Positions 26,896-35,938 of a DNA stretch of 40,774 nucleotides are shown piece after piece. The position numbers and the translations under genes were made by a program. The notes under the pieces were generated by a model. It did no database searches and was not told where the DNA came from. It saw only the letters and a program-made list of their open reading frames with translations. Origin of the DNA: Bacteroidota bacterium (lineage in GTDB: Bacteria > Bacteroidota > Bacteroidia > Cytophagales > Cyclobacteriaceae); contig QNXU01000268.1 in NCBI GenBank assembly GCA_003973485.1, positions 1 to 40,774 on the forward strand, read 5' to 3'. Position 1 is the first letter of the stretch, and every line of letters starts with the position of its first letter.

Positions 26896-28938
26896 TTATT
26901 TCAACCCAGCCCTTTCCAACAAAGCCTCAATTTTAGGTTCTCTGCCTCTGAATCTTTTGTATAATTCCATCGGGTGTTCGCTTCCTCCTTTTGAAAGGAT
27001 GTTGTCTTTAAAGGATTGTGCGACTTCTTTATTGAAAATGCCTTTTTCTTTGAATAGGGAGAAGGCATCTGCATCCAAAACCTCTGCCCATTTGTAGCTG
27101 TAATAACCAGAGGCATAGCCACCAGAAAAAATATGTCCGAATTGGGTGCTCATTAATGTGCCTTCCACTTTAGGGAATAATTTTGTGGGTGCCATGGCTT
27201 TTTCTTCGAAGTCGGCAACATCTGCAATATGTTGAGCTTCTTTTCTGTCTAAACTGAAATAAGCCATATCCAAAAGTGCTAAACTTACTTGTCTTACGGT
27301 GGCATAGGCTTCATGGTAAGTACTGCTGGCTTTGATTTTCTCTACATATTCCTGTGGAATCTTTTCGCCTGTTTCATAATGTTTGGCAAATAAATCAAGG
27401 CATTCTTTTTCATAACACCAGTTTTCAAAAATCTGAGAAGGCAGCTCTACGAAATCCCAATAAACATTGGCTCCTGACAAACTTCCGTAGCGACTGTTTC
27501 CCAACATAGCATGCAAGGCATGACCAAATTCATGAAACAAAGTGGTGACTTCATTGAAAGTCAATAAACTCGGATTGCCCGGTGAAGAAGGCGTGAAATT
27601 ACAGACATTGGAAACTAATGGTCTATTTTCTTTTCCGTTTTTTCGGTATTGATCCCGATAAGTCGTCATCCAAGCGCCTCCTCTTTTTCCTTCTCTTGGG
27701 TGAAAATCAGCATAGAAAATGGCAACATGTTCACCTGAATTTGTGCTCACTTCATAGGTCGTGACATCTTCATGATAAACCGGAATATTTTTGACTTCTT
27801 TAAATCGAATATCATATAATCTTTCAGCTGATTGAAATACGCCATCCAGCACGTTTTCCAATTTGAAATAGGGTCTTAACAGTTCATCGTCAATTGCATA
27901 TTTCTTCTTTTTCAGCTTTTCAGAATAATAGCCCCAATCCCAACGCTGTAAATCAATGTCATCGCCTAGTTCTTTTACGAAAGCTTTTATTTCGGCTACT
28001 TCTTCTTTTGCTTTTGGTAAGGCTTGCTGTAAAAGATCATCCAAAAAAGCTTGCACTTTATCCTTACTTTCTGCCATTCTTTCTTCCAGCACATAATCTG
28101 CATAAGTATCATAGCCTAAAAGACTAACTTTTTCGCTTCGAAGATTAACTATTTCCTGAATAATGGCTTTATTATCTCGCTCATCATTTTTATTGGCTTT
28201 GGACATATAAGCTTTATAAAGCTGTTCCCTCAATGAACGATTATCCGCATTTTCCATAAAAGGGACAAAGCTTGGGGCTTGCAAAGTGAATACCCATTTT
28301 CCTTCTTTGCCTTTGCTTTTTGCCGTATTGGCTGCTTGACGAATGGCAGAATCAGGCAATCCGCTCAAGTCTTTTTCATCTGAAATCACCAATTCGTAAT
28401 CATTGGTTTCAGCCAAAACATTTTCGCCAAAAGTAAGGCTGAGTTGGGAAAGCTTTTTAGTGATTTCCTTAAAGCGGGCTTTGTCTTTTTTATTCAGATC
28501 TGCACCGTTTCTGATAAATGCTTTATAAGTTTTAGTTAAGAGCATTTCTTGCTCATTATCGAGCTTCAACTGATTCTTTTGATTGTAAACAGCTTTTACT
28601 CGCTCAAATAAATCAGCGTTTTGCCAAATGTCATTGCCAAATTCTGATAAGATGGGAGAAGCCTCTCTGGCTACTTCTTGAATTTTTTTATTGGTTTCCG
28701 CACTGTTGAGGTTAAATAAAACGGAAGTCACCGAGCTTAATTTTTCGCCAGCAAATTCCATTGCTTCCAAGGTGTTTTCGAAAGTGGGTGCCTCCGTTTG
28801 GGAAGTAATCGACTCAATTTCTTGTTTGGCTTCTTTAATGGCTTCTTCTATAGCCGGCATAAAATGCTCGGACTTAATTTTATCAAATGGTGGAGTTTGA
28901 AATGGAGTGTCAAAGTTTTTTAATAATGGGTTATCCAT
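26896..28938 (-). CDS. dcp: M3-family zinc oligopeptidase (peptidyl-dipeptidase Dcp/oligopeptidase A type)
   Basis: A 680-residue thimet-oligopeptidase-like enzyme, normal for the family, without a signal peptide, so cytoplasmic. The zinc site is FHEFGHALH (468-476), with HEFGH at 469-473 and the third ligand in the downstream VYWDFVELPSQIFENW. The start MDNPLLKNFDTPFQTPPFDKI is characteristic of Dcp/OpdA proteins. It should cut short peptides left by proteases; whether it removes dipeptides (Dcp) or acts as an endopeptidase (OpdA/PrlC) is not shown by the sequence. The gene is monocistronic, with a TAAGTTTG promoter box 30 nt upstream and its own terminator. Confidence 0.9.
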   Translation of the reverse strand: MDNPLLKNFDTPFQTPPFDKIKSEHFMPAIEEAIKEAKQEIESITSQTEAPTFENTLEAMEFAGEKLSSVTSVLFNLNSAETNKKIQEVAREASPILSEFGNDIWQNADLFERVKAVYNQKNQLKLDNEQEMLLTKTYKAFIRNGADLNKKDKARFKEITKKLSQLSLTFGENVLAETNDYELVISDEKDLSGLPDSAIRQAANTAKSKGKEGKWVFTLQAPSFVPFMENADNRSLREQLYKAYMSKANKNDERDNKAIIQEIVNLRSEKVSLLGYDTYADYVLEERMAESKDKVQAFLDDLLQQALPKAKEEVAEIKAFVKELGDDIDLQRWDWGYYSEKLKKKKYAIDDELLRPYFKLENVLDGVFQSAERLYDIRFKEVKNIPVYHEDVTTYEVSTNSGEHVAIFYADFHPREGKRGGAWMTTYRDQYRKNGKENRPLVSNVCNFTPSSPGNPSLLTFNEVTTLFHEFGHALHAMLGNSRYGSLSGANVYWDFVELPSQIFENWCYEKECLDLFAKHYETGEKIPQEYVEKIKASSTYHEAYATVRQVSLALLDMAYFSLDRKEAQHIADVADFEEKAMAPTKLFPKVEGTLMSTQFGHIFSGGYASGYYSYKWAEVLDADAFSLFKEKGIFNKEVAQSFKDNILSKGGSEHPMELYKRFRGREPKIEALLERAGLK

Positions 28939-28968
28939 GGAAAATTTTTGTTTTTAAAATATCGAATG

Positions 28969-28976
28969 CAAACTTA
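28969..28976 (-). promoter_or_regulatory. Candidate -7 promoter box of the M3 peptidase gene
   Basis: Minus-strand TAAGTTTG matches TAnnTTTG and lies 30 nt upstream of the ATG. No clear -33 TTG at standard spacing. Confidence 0.45.
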
Positions 28977-29093
28977 AGTTGTTTATTACGGAATTGGGGA
29001 ATGATATGGTTAAAAAACCAGCAATATAATACGTGTAATTGGAGGTTTGGGGGTTTGGGGGTGAAATTATTAGCTGAAAATAAAAAGTCCTAT

Positions 29094-29492
29094 TTATGAT
29101 ATAGTCCAGTTTTCGATTTCTAAGTTACGTATCCTTTTAAAATGTTTCTCATTATTTGTAACTAACACCATATTTTCCTGCGCTGCAGTAGAACCTATTA
29201 GTAAGTCAAAATCATCAAGAATTTTTCCTTCTTTTTTAAGTTTGGCTTTTTCCTTTGCAAAAATATCTAGAGCACTAAAAATTGTAAGTATTTTAAATTT
29301 ATCAATCAGTTCGTTGATTATTGGTCTATTCTTTTCTGGTTTATCGCTTTTCTCAACCCCGAACTTTAATTCTGCAACAGTTATTTCAGAGATATATAAA
29401 TTTTCAAACCCTATTTTATCCATTTTTTCAACCAAGCCATATCTACCCTTCAAAAAATAAATGCAAATGTTCGTATCCAACAAATATTCCAT
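29094..29492 (-). CDS. vapC: PIN-domain toxin, VapC type
   Basis: A 132-residue PIN-domain ribonuclease. The acidic residues that bind the metal are in place: Asp6 in YLLDTNICIYFLKG, Glu in ITVAELKFGV, and DDFDLLIGSTAA followed by LVTNNEKHF. It should cut RNA (often initiator tRNA or rRNA) when the partner is lost. It overlaps the stop of the upstream gene by one base (TAATG), the normal antitoxin-toxin arrangement. The ATG start is the obvious one. Confidence 0.86.
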   Translation of the reverse strand: MEYLLDTNICIYFLKGRYGLVEKMDKIGFENLYISEITVAELKFGVEKSDKPEKNRPIINELIDKFKILTIFSALDIFAKEKAKLKKEGKILDDFDLLIGSTAAQENMVLVTNNEKHFKRIRNLEIENWTIS

Positions 29493-29734
29493 TATAATTC
29501 TTCAATTTGTCGATTTGTATATCTATCTGCTCTAATATCTTCGATTATTTGCTCTGCACTTTTATCAGATTCCCAAGCACCAAATAAATTTTTCCAAGAG
29601 TTATCTTGAGGAATGTCTTTTGTTGTTTCAATAGATTTTGAGATTTTACTAATTAAGTCAAGTTTTACATCTGAACTTAAGTTTTTAACTATTTGAAAAA
29701 TATTTTCGGCTATATCTATTTCTTTAGATTCCAT
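29492..29734 (-). CDS. VapB-position antitoxin of unclear fold
   Basis: About 80 residues from the ATG at 29734 (MESKEIDIAENIFQIV); the frame also holds an ATG at 29758 that adds eight residues. The first part is helical and polar (KNLSSDVKLDLISKISKSIE), the second is NSWKNLFGAWESDKSAEQIIEDIRADRY, a pattern often seen ahead of PIN toxins in Bacteroidota, where the Trp-rich segment likely fills the toxin cleft. A clear AbrB or ribbon-helix-helix DNA-binding fold is not visible. The role is inferred from position and the one-base overlap with vapC. Confidence 0.65.
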   Translation of the reverse strand: MESKEIDIAENIFQIVKNLSSDVKLDLISKISKSIETTKDIPQDNSWKNLFGAWESDKSAEQIIEDIRADRYTNRQIEEL

Positions 29735-29815
29735 AATATTTGATTTTACATTTAGCAATTTAACAAAATAAATAAGGATATAATTTCGATAGCACTTATC
29801 TGAGCAAACAAATTT

Positions 29816-30925
29816 TCATTTTATATTAATGATTTTACCAAAAAAAGAATAACTGATTGCAAGATTTATGGATGTTCCGTTCATATTTTCAAAATTTGGA
29901 TGTGTTATGTATAATCTTGCTCTAATATTATTTTCGGTCTTTTCTCTATAGCCATTTGCATAAGGTGCGGGTGTGAAACGTAATGACTTTCTAAATTTGA
30001 AATCATAATTTAATCCATAAATTAGACCGAAATCTGTAATTCTATGGTCATTAAAAGCTTCTCCCTCATTTTCTGCAACTGAAACTTCAAATACACCCAT
30101 TCCTGCATAAGGTGTAAGCTTATGTTTTGCGTTATCCACTAAGGCATAACCCAGACTCACATCTAAAATTGCAATATTTGTTTTAATTCCCTCGTTCCAC
30201 AAAAGTTGATTTTCGGTAAATTGGCGTTTTACTTTACTGGATGAAAGAGATCCATTTAAAAAAAGAATTGCATTCTTATAGGCAATATCAAAACCGTAAA
30301 TAAAATTAAAAGTTGGTGATAAGTACTCATTAATTGTCCCCGAGAAAAGCCCTGTTCCTAAACCTAAATTAAAACCAAAGCCTAAGTTCTTTTCGGTAAA
30401 TTCGGGAATTATCTCTAATGGGTTTGCTTCGAGTTTCCTTGATATTTTATTTTCAAGGCTATCCAAATCTGAGAGGTTGTTACCAGACTTTGTTTTCTCA
30501 TAAAACAATCTTAGGTCATAATTCAGGTTTTCGTTGTGAGTATTAAATACACTTTCTGATTGATAAACACTTTCAATCCTATGTAAATCATATTGCAGTT
30601 TTCTTCTGTTTAATTCTATGATATTAAAAATAACCTGATTATACCTTAATAATTTTTCGGATTTTTGAGACTCTTTTATCCATGAAATCTTGGGGTTAAT
30701 ATAGTTTTTTGTTTTAAATTTTAGAATTACAGTATCCGCTGATTTAGTTCTGGTAGTTGAATAGCTCAATTGATAACTTAATTCTGAATCATTGGGACTA
30801 GAAAATAATGGCTCTGCCTGAAAATCATCCCATGTCAGTTTACCCTGCTCCCATAAACGTTCGTTATCTTGACTTAAACAATGATAACTTATAAAAACTA
30901 AAAAAATAATTAATGCTTGCTTCAC
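29816..30925 (-). CDS. Secreted protein: DUF922-like N-terminal part plus outer-membrane beta-barrel-like C-terminal part
   Basis: A 369-residue protein starting at GTG 30925 with a signal peptide (MKQALIIFLVFISYHCLSQ). Residues about 24-130 begin with RLWEQGKLTWDDFQAEP, the opening typical of Bacteroidota DUF922-like proteins, but no HExxH metal site is seen, so protease activity is doubtful. From about 175 the sequence alternates hydrophobic and polar residues with many Gly and aromatic positions (LGFGFNLGLGTGLFSG, KHKLTPYAGMGVFEVSV, INLAISYSFFGKI at the end), as in a small outer-membrane barrel. Function unknown. The gene is monocistronic on the minus strand. Confidence 0.55.
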   Translation of the reverse strand: MKQALIIFLVFISYHCLSQDNERLWEQGKLTWDDFQAEPLFSSPNDSELSYQLSYSTTRTKSADTVILKFKTKNYINPKISWIKESQKSEKLLRYNQVIFNIIELNRRKLQYDLHRIESVYQSESVFNTHNENLNYDLRLFYEKTKSGNNLSDLDSLENKISRKLEANPLEIIPEFTEKNLGFGFNLGLGTGLFSGTINEYLSPTFNFIYGFDIAYKNAILFLNGSLSSSKVKRQFTENQLLWNEGIKTNIAILDVSLGYALVDNAKHKLTPYAGMGVFEVSVAENEGEAFNDHRITDFGLIYGLNYDFKFRKSLRFTPAPYANGYREKTENNIRARLYITHPNFENMNGTSINLAISYSFFGKIINIK

Positions 30926-31083
30926 CTTTTAATTGAATTAGTATGAATTGAATTTAAAACTTGAAATTAATGTTTTTAAATCAATCATACATGAATATGA
31001 ATTTCTATTTCACTTGCATCCGAATCTTAAGAATGAAAATGCATGTATAGGAACCCCTGTTCATTTAAAGTTTGATTTTTCTC

Positions 31084-31503
31084 CTACCTAGATAATTTCT
31101 TTTTTATACTTCGAATTATGCCTCCCAAAACAGGAATGTTTTCATAGAACAGCTCTCCCGCATCAAAGTAGTCTGTTTGGCTGATTATTTTATCTTCAAT
31201 TATCAACACCGAAATTCCAGATGCTTTTACATTTTTCTTTGGTCTTTTTAATTTCAGATCCATTTCCCAAGATAAAAAGGCTTTGTTATCCACTATGGAT
31301 TCATCTGTAAAATGAAATGAACCTTTTATCAGATTTTCGTTTAATTTATTAAAGTATCCTTTGAGATTTTCAATTCCATGTATTTCGTGAATGGGATCTT
31401 TAAAAACTATATCATCTGCATAGATTTCAATTAGAATAGATTGGTCAGTGAAATCTATTGGAGTGAAGTAATTTTTAAATTTTTCAAGGATTATAGTTTT
31501 CAT
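31084..31503 (-). CDS. SnoaL/NTF2-like small protein
   Basis: About 139 residues from the ATG at 31503 (MKTIILEKFKNYFTPID). The frame extends nine codons further, but this ATG is the likelier start. The order of elements, YADDIVFKDPIHEIHGIENLKGYFNKL, then FHFTDESIVDNKAFLSWEMDLKLK, then ISVLIIEDKIISQTDYFDAGELFYE, is that of SnoaL-like NTF2-fold proteins, which form a cone-shaped pocket for small molecules. The ligand or reaction cannot be predicted. The C-terminal KKKLSR tail is basic. Confidence 0.75.
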   Translation of the reverse strand: MKTIILEKFKNYFTPIDFTDQSILIEIYADDIVFKDPIHEIHGIENLKGYFNKLNENLIKGSFHFTDESIVDNKAFLSWEMDLKLKRPKKNVKASGISVLIIEDKIISQTDYFDAGELFYENIPVLGGIIRSIKKKLSR

Positions 31504-31587
31504 GATTATTTGCTTAAAAAAAGTCTGCAAATGGAATGATATACTATAAATCTAACAAAATTAATTTAAAGCTTAGCTCCAGCAATA

Positions 31588-32505
31588 TTACTTCTGATCC
31601 AATAACCACCTAATCAAATCATTATTATCCGCAATGCTCCAAGAATGTGGATGTCTTGAATGATTAGGTTTTCTGTAGCCTTTGTTTTCAGTTAAAATGA
31701 GTTCCGCTTTATCATTTCCCTATCTGTTAAGTTCATTGATAAAGGCTGAACATTCGGTAACATTTATGCTTGTAAAATCTGCATTCCTTTCTTTTAGCCA
31801 CCATTGAACATCTGGTTCAGAATAAATTCTCAATGGTATATTCCCAAATTTTTTAACTGCCGACTGGTTGATGTCGGAAAATGAATAAGGAGAAATTTTA
31901 TGAAAATTGGATAATGCGGTTTCTGGAGTTCCACCGAATACTTCTTCTATTCTCTTCACCATATAAACATTTTCTTGGCTAGGTTCTTTGTTTACTGAAA
32001 GTATAATATCTCTTTTGCTGGAGTTATAAAATCTCTCAAAATCTAATGGTGGATCAATTCCAAAAACAGCTTCCGGTTTTGCGGTTAGATTCTGAGCATA
32101 TTTAATTGCTGCACTTCCGCCAATTGAAAAACCTCCGATATAAAAATTTTGTCCATCTAAATGGTGTTTGCTCTTTACATCTTGAATAATATTTTTCAAT
32201 GATTCTTGGCTTGCGTTGTCCACACCAAAAGATAGCACTCCATCTTGCAAAGTTGGAATAATAGTTAGCAATCCATTTTGGGCTGTGAGTTTTGGTAAAT
32301 TAGTTTGTTCAAAAACTCTTTCAGCATTTTGCCCAAAGCCTGGGAGGATTACAATATATCCTTTCCATTCTTCTTCGGGTGGATAAATTATGGTGTAGTA
32401 ATTTTTTGTGCTGTCAGTTTTGTCGAGAAATACTTTCTCCATTTTCTGTCCAGATAAGTTAGACAGAATGAAAAGGCTTAGGATTGATAATTTTAGTTTT
32501 AGCAT
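31588..32505 (-). pseudogene. Exported alpha/beta hydrolase interrupted by an in-frame amber codon
   Basis: The open frame from ATG 32505 gives 261 residues and stops at TAG 31722-31720. It has a signal peptide (MLKLKLSILSLFILSNLSGQ), the oxyanion-loop region VILPGFGQN and the nucleophile elbow GGFSIGGS (Ser127). Beyond the TAG the same frame continues for 43 more codons to TAA at 31590-31588, and this extension reads like the missing C-terminus: GNDKAELILTENKGYRK, then HSRHPHSW, then DNNDLIRWLLDQK. The HSRHPHSW segment would supply the catalytic histidine. The 261-residue product therefore lacks the expected third catalytic residue. One base change (for example CAG, AAG or GAG to TAG) explains it; a base error or stop read-through is the alternative. 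Confidence 0.75.
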
Positions 32506-32655
32506 AAATTAATTTTCAATGAAGAATCATAGTGCTTTTATTGATTTCCAATATCCTTTAGTTTTAAAGACAACTATATTAAATAGCTACACTTATTATT
32601 ATTTATCCTCATAAATCTAACCAAAATACTACTACTTACTTGAAAATCAGACAAA

Positions 32656-32685
32656 AAAATAGCGTCAGTTTCCTAACGCTATTTT
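32656..32685 (-). terminator. Intrinsic terminator of guaB
   Basis: On the minus strand AAAATAGCGT and ACGCTATTTT pair over ten bases; three further pairs (TAG with CTG, one G-U) close on a GAAA loop, and a T-tract follows. It lies 35 nt past the guaB stop codon. This is the best-formed terminator in the window. Confidence 0.85.
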
Positions 32686-32700
32686 ATCTATTCTTATGTC

Positions 32701-32716
32701 TAGAAACTAGTTTCTA
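32701..32716. repeat. Perfect 16-bp palindrome next to the guaB stop
   Basis: TAGAAACTAGTTTCTA is self-complementary and lies between the guaB stop codon (32720) and its terminator. It could be an extra RNA hairpin or a protein-binding site; nothing decides between these. Confidence 0.5.
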
Positions 32717-32719
32717 ATA

Positions 32720-34192
32720 TTATTTTCTACTATAATTCGGTGCTTCCCTTGTAATATGCACATCATGCGGATGACTTTCGGCAACTCCGGCAGCGGTTAT
32801 TTTTACAAATTTAGCTTCCTTCAATTGCTCTAAGTTTCCTGCTCCACAATATCCCATTCCTGCTTTGAGTCCACCAATCATTTGATGCAATACTTCTGAA
32901 ACCAATCCTTTGAATGGGACTCTTCCTGAAATTCCTTCCGGTACTAATTTTTTTATATCATCTTCAGCATCCTGGAAATAACGATCTTTACTTCCTACAT
33001 TCATGGCTTCTACTGAACCCATTCCTCTGTAAGATTTGAATTTTCTTCCTTCAAACAAAATCATTTCGCCAGGAGCTTCTTCCGTTCCGGCTAAAAGTGA
33101 ACCAATCATTACGCTATCTGCACCACCGGCTAAAGCTTTTACTATATCTCCTGAAAAACGAATCCCGCCATCGGCAATAATTGGAACTCCAGTATCCTTT
33201 ATAGCTTTATAAGTTTCATAAACTGCCGATAATTGCGGGGCACCTACTCCGGCTACTACTCTGGTGGTACAAATACTTCCCGGACCAACTCCAACTTTTA
33301 CGGCATCTGCTCCAGCTTCCACCAAAGCGAGAGCTGCTTCGGGTGTTGCAATATTTCCCACTATTAATTCCAAATCAGGATAAGCTTTTTTGATTCGGGC
33401 TGCGGTGTCAATTACTCCTTTGCTATGTCCGTGAGCAGTATCAATGGTCACCACGTCCACTCCGGCCTTCACCAAGGCATCAATTCTCTCATCGATGTCT
33501 CCCGTAACTCCAACAGCAGCGCCTACTCTCAGCCTTCCGAATTCGTCTTTACAAGCATTCGGTTTATCTCTTTTCTTTAGAATATCTTTATAGGTGATCA
33601 AACCCATCAAAATTCCCGATTTATTAATGATCGGCAATTTTTCGATTTTATGTTCTTGCAATACTTCTTCAGCGCCTTCTAAATTAATTCCTTCTTCAGC
33701 TGTGATCAGCTTTCCGCTAGTCATTACTTTTTCTACCGATACTTTGCTGTCCTTCTGGAATCTTAAATCACGATTGGTGACAATGCCTAATAATTTCTTA
33801 TTGGAATCCACAACCGGAATTCCTCCGATTTTATTTTCCCTCATAATTTTTAGGGCATCTCCTACTGTGCTTTCAATATGCAAAGTAATGGGGTCTAAAA
33901 TCATCCCACTTTGGGAACGCTTCACTTTTCTAACTTCCATGGCTTGTTGCTCAATGGTCATGTTTTTATGAATAAATCCAAGACCACCTTCTAATGCAAT
34001 GGCAATAGCTAAATGATGTTCCGTTACGGTATCCATAGCAGAGGAAACCAAAGGAATGTTAAGCGTTATATTTCTAGTTAATTTTGTGGAAGTGTCAGTT
34101 TCTCGCGGTAATACTTCTGAATATCCAGGAAGCAATAATACGTCATCGTATGTTAAAGCCTCGTAAACGAATTTGGATGTGTCTAAGCTCAT
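32720..34192 (-). CDS. guaB: Inosine-5'-monophosphate dehydrogenase GuaB
   Basis: A 490-residue IMPDH with the full bacterial layout: a TIM barrel split by a two-CBS-domain insert (about 93-210, [14 protein letters not shown] to KDILKK). The catalytic loop is [13 protein letters not shown] with Cys308; the flap and IMP-binding region include [10 protein letters not shown] and [17 protein letters not shown]. It oxidises IMP to XMP with NAD, the committed step to GMP. The CBS module usually binds ATP/GTP and tunes activity. Start ATG 34192; a TACTTTTG promoter box lies 33 nt upstream. It is divergent from cstA with 111 bp between starts. Confidence 0.97.
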   Translation of the reverse strand: MSLDTSKFVYEALTYDDVLLLPGYSEVLPRETDTSTKLTRNITLNIPLVSSAMDTVTEHHLAIAIALEGGLGFIHKNMTIEQQAMEVRKVKRSQSGMILDPITLHIESTVGDALKIMRENKIGGIPVVDSNKKLLGIVTNRDLRFQKDSKVSVEKVMTSGKLITAEEGINLEGAEEVLQEHKIEKLPIINKSGILMGLITYKDILKKRDKPNACKDEFGRLRVGAAVGVTGDIDERIDALVKAGVDVVTIDTAHGHSKGVIDTAARIKKAYPDLELIVGNIATPEAALALVEAGADAVKVGVGPGSICTTRVVAGVGAPQLSAVYETYKAIKDTGVPIIADGGIRFSGDIVKALAGGADSVMIGSLLAGTEEAPGEMILFEGRKFKSYRGMGSVEAMNVGSKDRYFQDAEDDIKKLVPEGISGRVPFKGLVSEVLHQMIGGLKAGMGYCGAGNLEQLKEAKFVKITAAGVAESHPHDVHITREAPNYSRK

Positions 34193-34225
34193 AATGCAAA
34201 TAATTAGCTGTGATTATTTGCAGGG

Positions 34226-34233
34226 CAAAAGTA
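34226..34233 (-). promoter_or_regulatory. Candidate -7 promoter box of guaB
   Basis: Minus-strand TACTTTTG matches TAnnTTTG, 33 nt before the guaB ATG. Its -33 partner is not evident. Confidence 0.45.
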
Positions 34234-34303
34234 CGAACATACTTTCATTATTTAAAATTTGTTACTAATATTATTTTGTTAAGAGTCAATAAATAATATC
34301 TAT

Positions 34304-35932
34304 ATGAGTTTACCACTGCTACTGCTTTTATCTGCTATTGTTTTAATAAGTGCATATTTCACTTATGGTCGGTTTATCAGTAAAAAATTCGATATTAAAA
34401 ATGATAAACCCACTCCAGCTCATGCTCAAGCAGATGGTGTAGATTATGTGCCATCGAATAAGTTAGTGGTTTTGGGTCATCATTTTGCATCCATAGCTGG
34501 TGCCGGGCCCATAGTTGGTCCCATCATAGCCGTTATCTTTGGATGGATTCCTGCGGTGATTTGGATTTTAGTGGGCGGAATTTTTATTGGTGCTGTGCAT
34601 GATGTGGGTAGCATGGTGGCTTCTTTGCGCCATAAAGGTAAATCCATAGGCGTTATCATTAATCAATATATTGGTAGAAGTGGCAAAAGACTTTTTTTAA
34701 TTTTTAGTTTTTCAACCTTAATCCTTATCATAGCTGTTTTTGCAGATATCATTGCCAAAACTTTTGTGAAAAATCCAGGGGTAGCTTCTACCTCTGCCCT
34801 ATTTATTTTGTTGGCTATAGTTTTTGGCTTTTTTAACAGAAAGTTGGCTCACAAAAAATCTTCTTTCTTATGGCTTTCGATTATAGGTGTTTTTCTGATG
34901 TATTACTTTGTGATGTTGGGAAATAACATTCCTTACGATTTAAATTATGTTTTTTGGGTAGGGCTTTTATTAGCGTATGCTTTTTTGGCTTCAGTCACCC
35001 CTATGTCGGTTTTATTGCAACCGAGAGATTATCTCAGCAGTTTCTTATTGTATGGTTTAATTTTATTGGCAATAGTCGGAGTTTTTGTAGCCAATCCGGA
35101 AGTAAAAATGGATAATAATATCATTTTCAAAAGTGAAGATATAGGGTATTTATTCCCTGTGCTTTTTATAACCGTTGCTTGTGGAGCCATTAGCGGTTTT
35201 CATTCTTTGGTAGCATCGGGCACTACTTCCAAACAGCTCAATAAAGAAACCGATGCCAAAATTGTGGGCTATGGCGGAATGTTGATTGAATCCTTTTTGG
35301 CAATTATTTCGGTTTGTGCTGTTATGGTAATTAGCCGAACGGATTATGTAGGAAGTTTGTCTGCTGATGGTCCAGTCAATATGTTTGCCGATGGAATGGG
35401 TTTTGTAATTTCTTCTTTGGGAATTGAAGAAGGCTTGGCCGTTAATTTTGTGGCGCTTACTATTTCTGCTTTTGCCTTAACTACTTTAGACACTTGTACT
35501 CGTTTAGCTAGATTTACTTTTCAGGAATTTTTTGAGGAAACCGAAAATCCAAAAGTTCGAAGTATTACTCAAAATAGATTTTTATCCACTACAGTAGTGG
35601 TGATATTATCTTCTCTTTTCTTATTGTCAGGTGAGTTCACAACTCTTTGGCCAATTTTCGGATCTGCCAATCAATTGCTGGCAGCTTTAGCATTATTGGC
35701 TGTCGCGGTTTGGATGATAAAATCAGGCAAAAAAGCCAACTTTTTATTAATTCCTATGTTTTTCATGTTTGTAGTAACGCTCAGTTCTTTATTTCTTTTG
35801 GCTTTACAGAATTTTGAAAAAGGTATTTATAGCATTTCTATAATTGCTGGATTGTTATTTGTATTGGCTATTGTCTTGTTGTATTTGGCCAAGAGATGTT
35901 TACAGAAAGAAGAAGAAAAATTAGAAGTGTAA
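34304..35932 (+). CDS. cstA: Carbon starvation protein A family peptide/pyruvate transporter, CstA
   Basis: A 542-residue, strongly hydrophobic protein with around 14-16 membrane segments. CstA hallmarks are the N-terminal FDIKNDKPTPAHAQADGVDYVPSN, then VLGHHFASIAGAGPIVGPIIA, the HDVGSMVASLRHKGKSIG loop and the later SGFHSLVASGTTSKQL. Family members in enterobacteria take up peptides or pyruvate on starvation; the substrate here is unproven. It is shorter than E. coli CstA (about 700) but matches the shorter forms common in Bacteroidota. It ends six bases from the convergent TPR gene, with no terminator between them. Confidence 0.92.
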   Translation: MSLPLLLLLSAIVLISAYFTYGRFISKKFDIKNDKPTPAHAQADGVDYVPSNKLVVLGHHFASIAGAGPIVGPIIAVIFGWIPAVIWILVGGIFIGAVHDVGSMVASLRHKGKSIGVIINQYIGRSGKRLFLIFSFSTLILIIAVFADIIAKTFVKNPGVASTSALFILLAIVFGFFNRKLAHKKSSFLWLSIIGVFLMYYFVMLGNNIPYDLNYVFWVGLLLAYAFLASVTPMSVLLQPRDYLSSFLLYGLILLAIVGVFVANPEVKMDNNIIFKSEDIGYLFPVLFITVACGAISGFHSLVASGTTSKQLNKETDAKIVGYGGMLIESFLAIISVCAVMVISRTDYVGSLSADGPVNMFADGMGFVISSLGIEEGLAVNFVALTISAFALTTLDTCTRLARFTFQEFFEETENPKVRSITQNRFLSTTVVVILSSLFLLSGEFTTLWPIFGSANQLLAALALLAVAVWMIKSGKKANFLLIPMFFMFVVTLSSLFLLALQNFEKGIYSISIIAGLLFVLAIVLLYLAKRCLQKEEEKLEV

Positions 35933-35938
35933 TCTAGA

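Noticed and set aside
29041-29063. G-quadruplex in the TTTGGGGG repeats
   Set aside because: Only two long G runs are present beside two GG pairs; too weak to call.
31588-31722. Frameshift as the cause of the broken hydrolase
   Set aside because: The downstream conserved part is in the same frame as the upstream part; only the TAG interrupts it.
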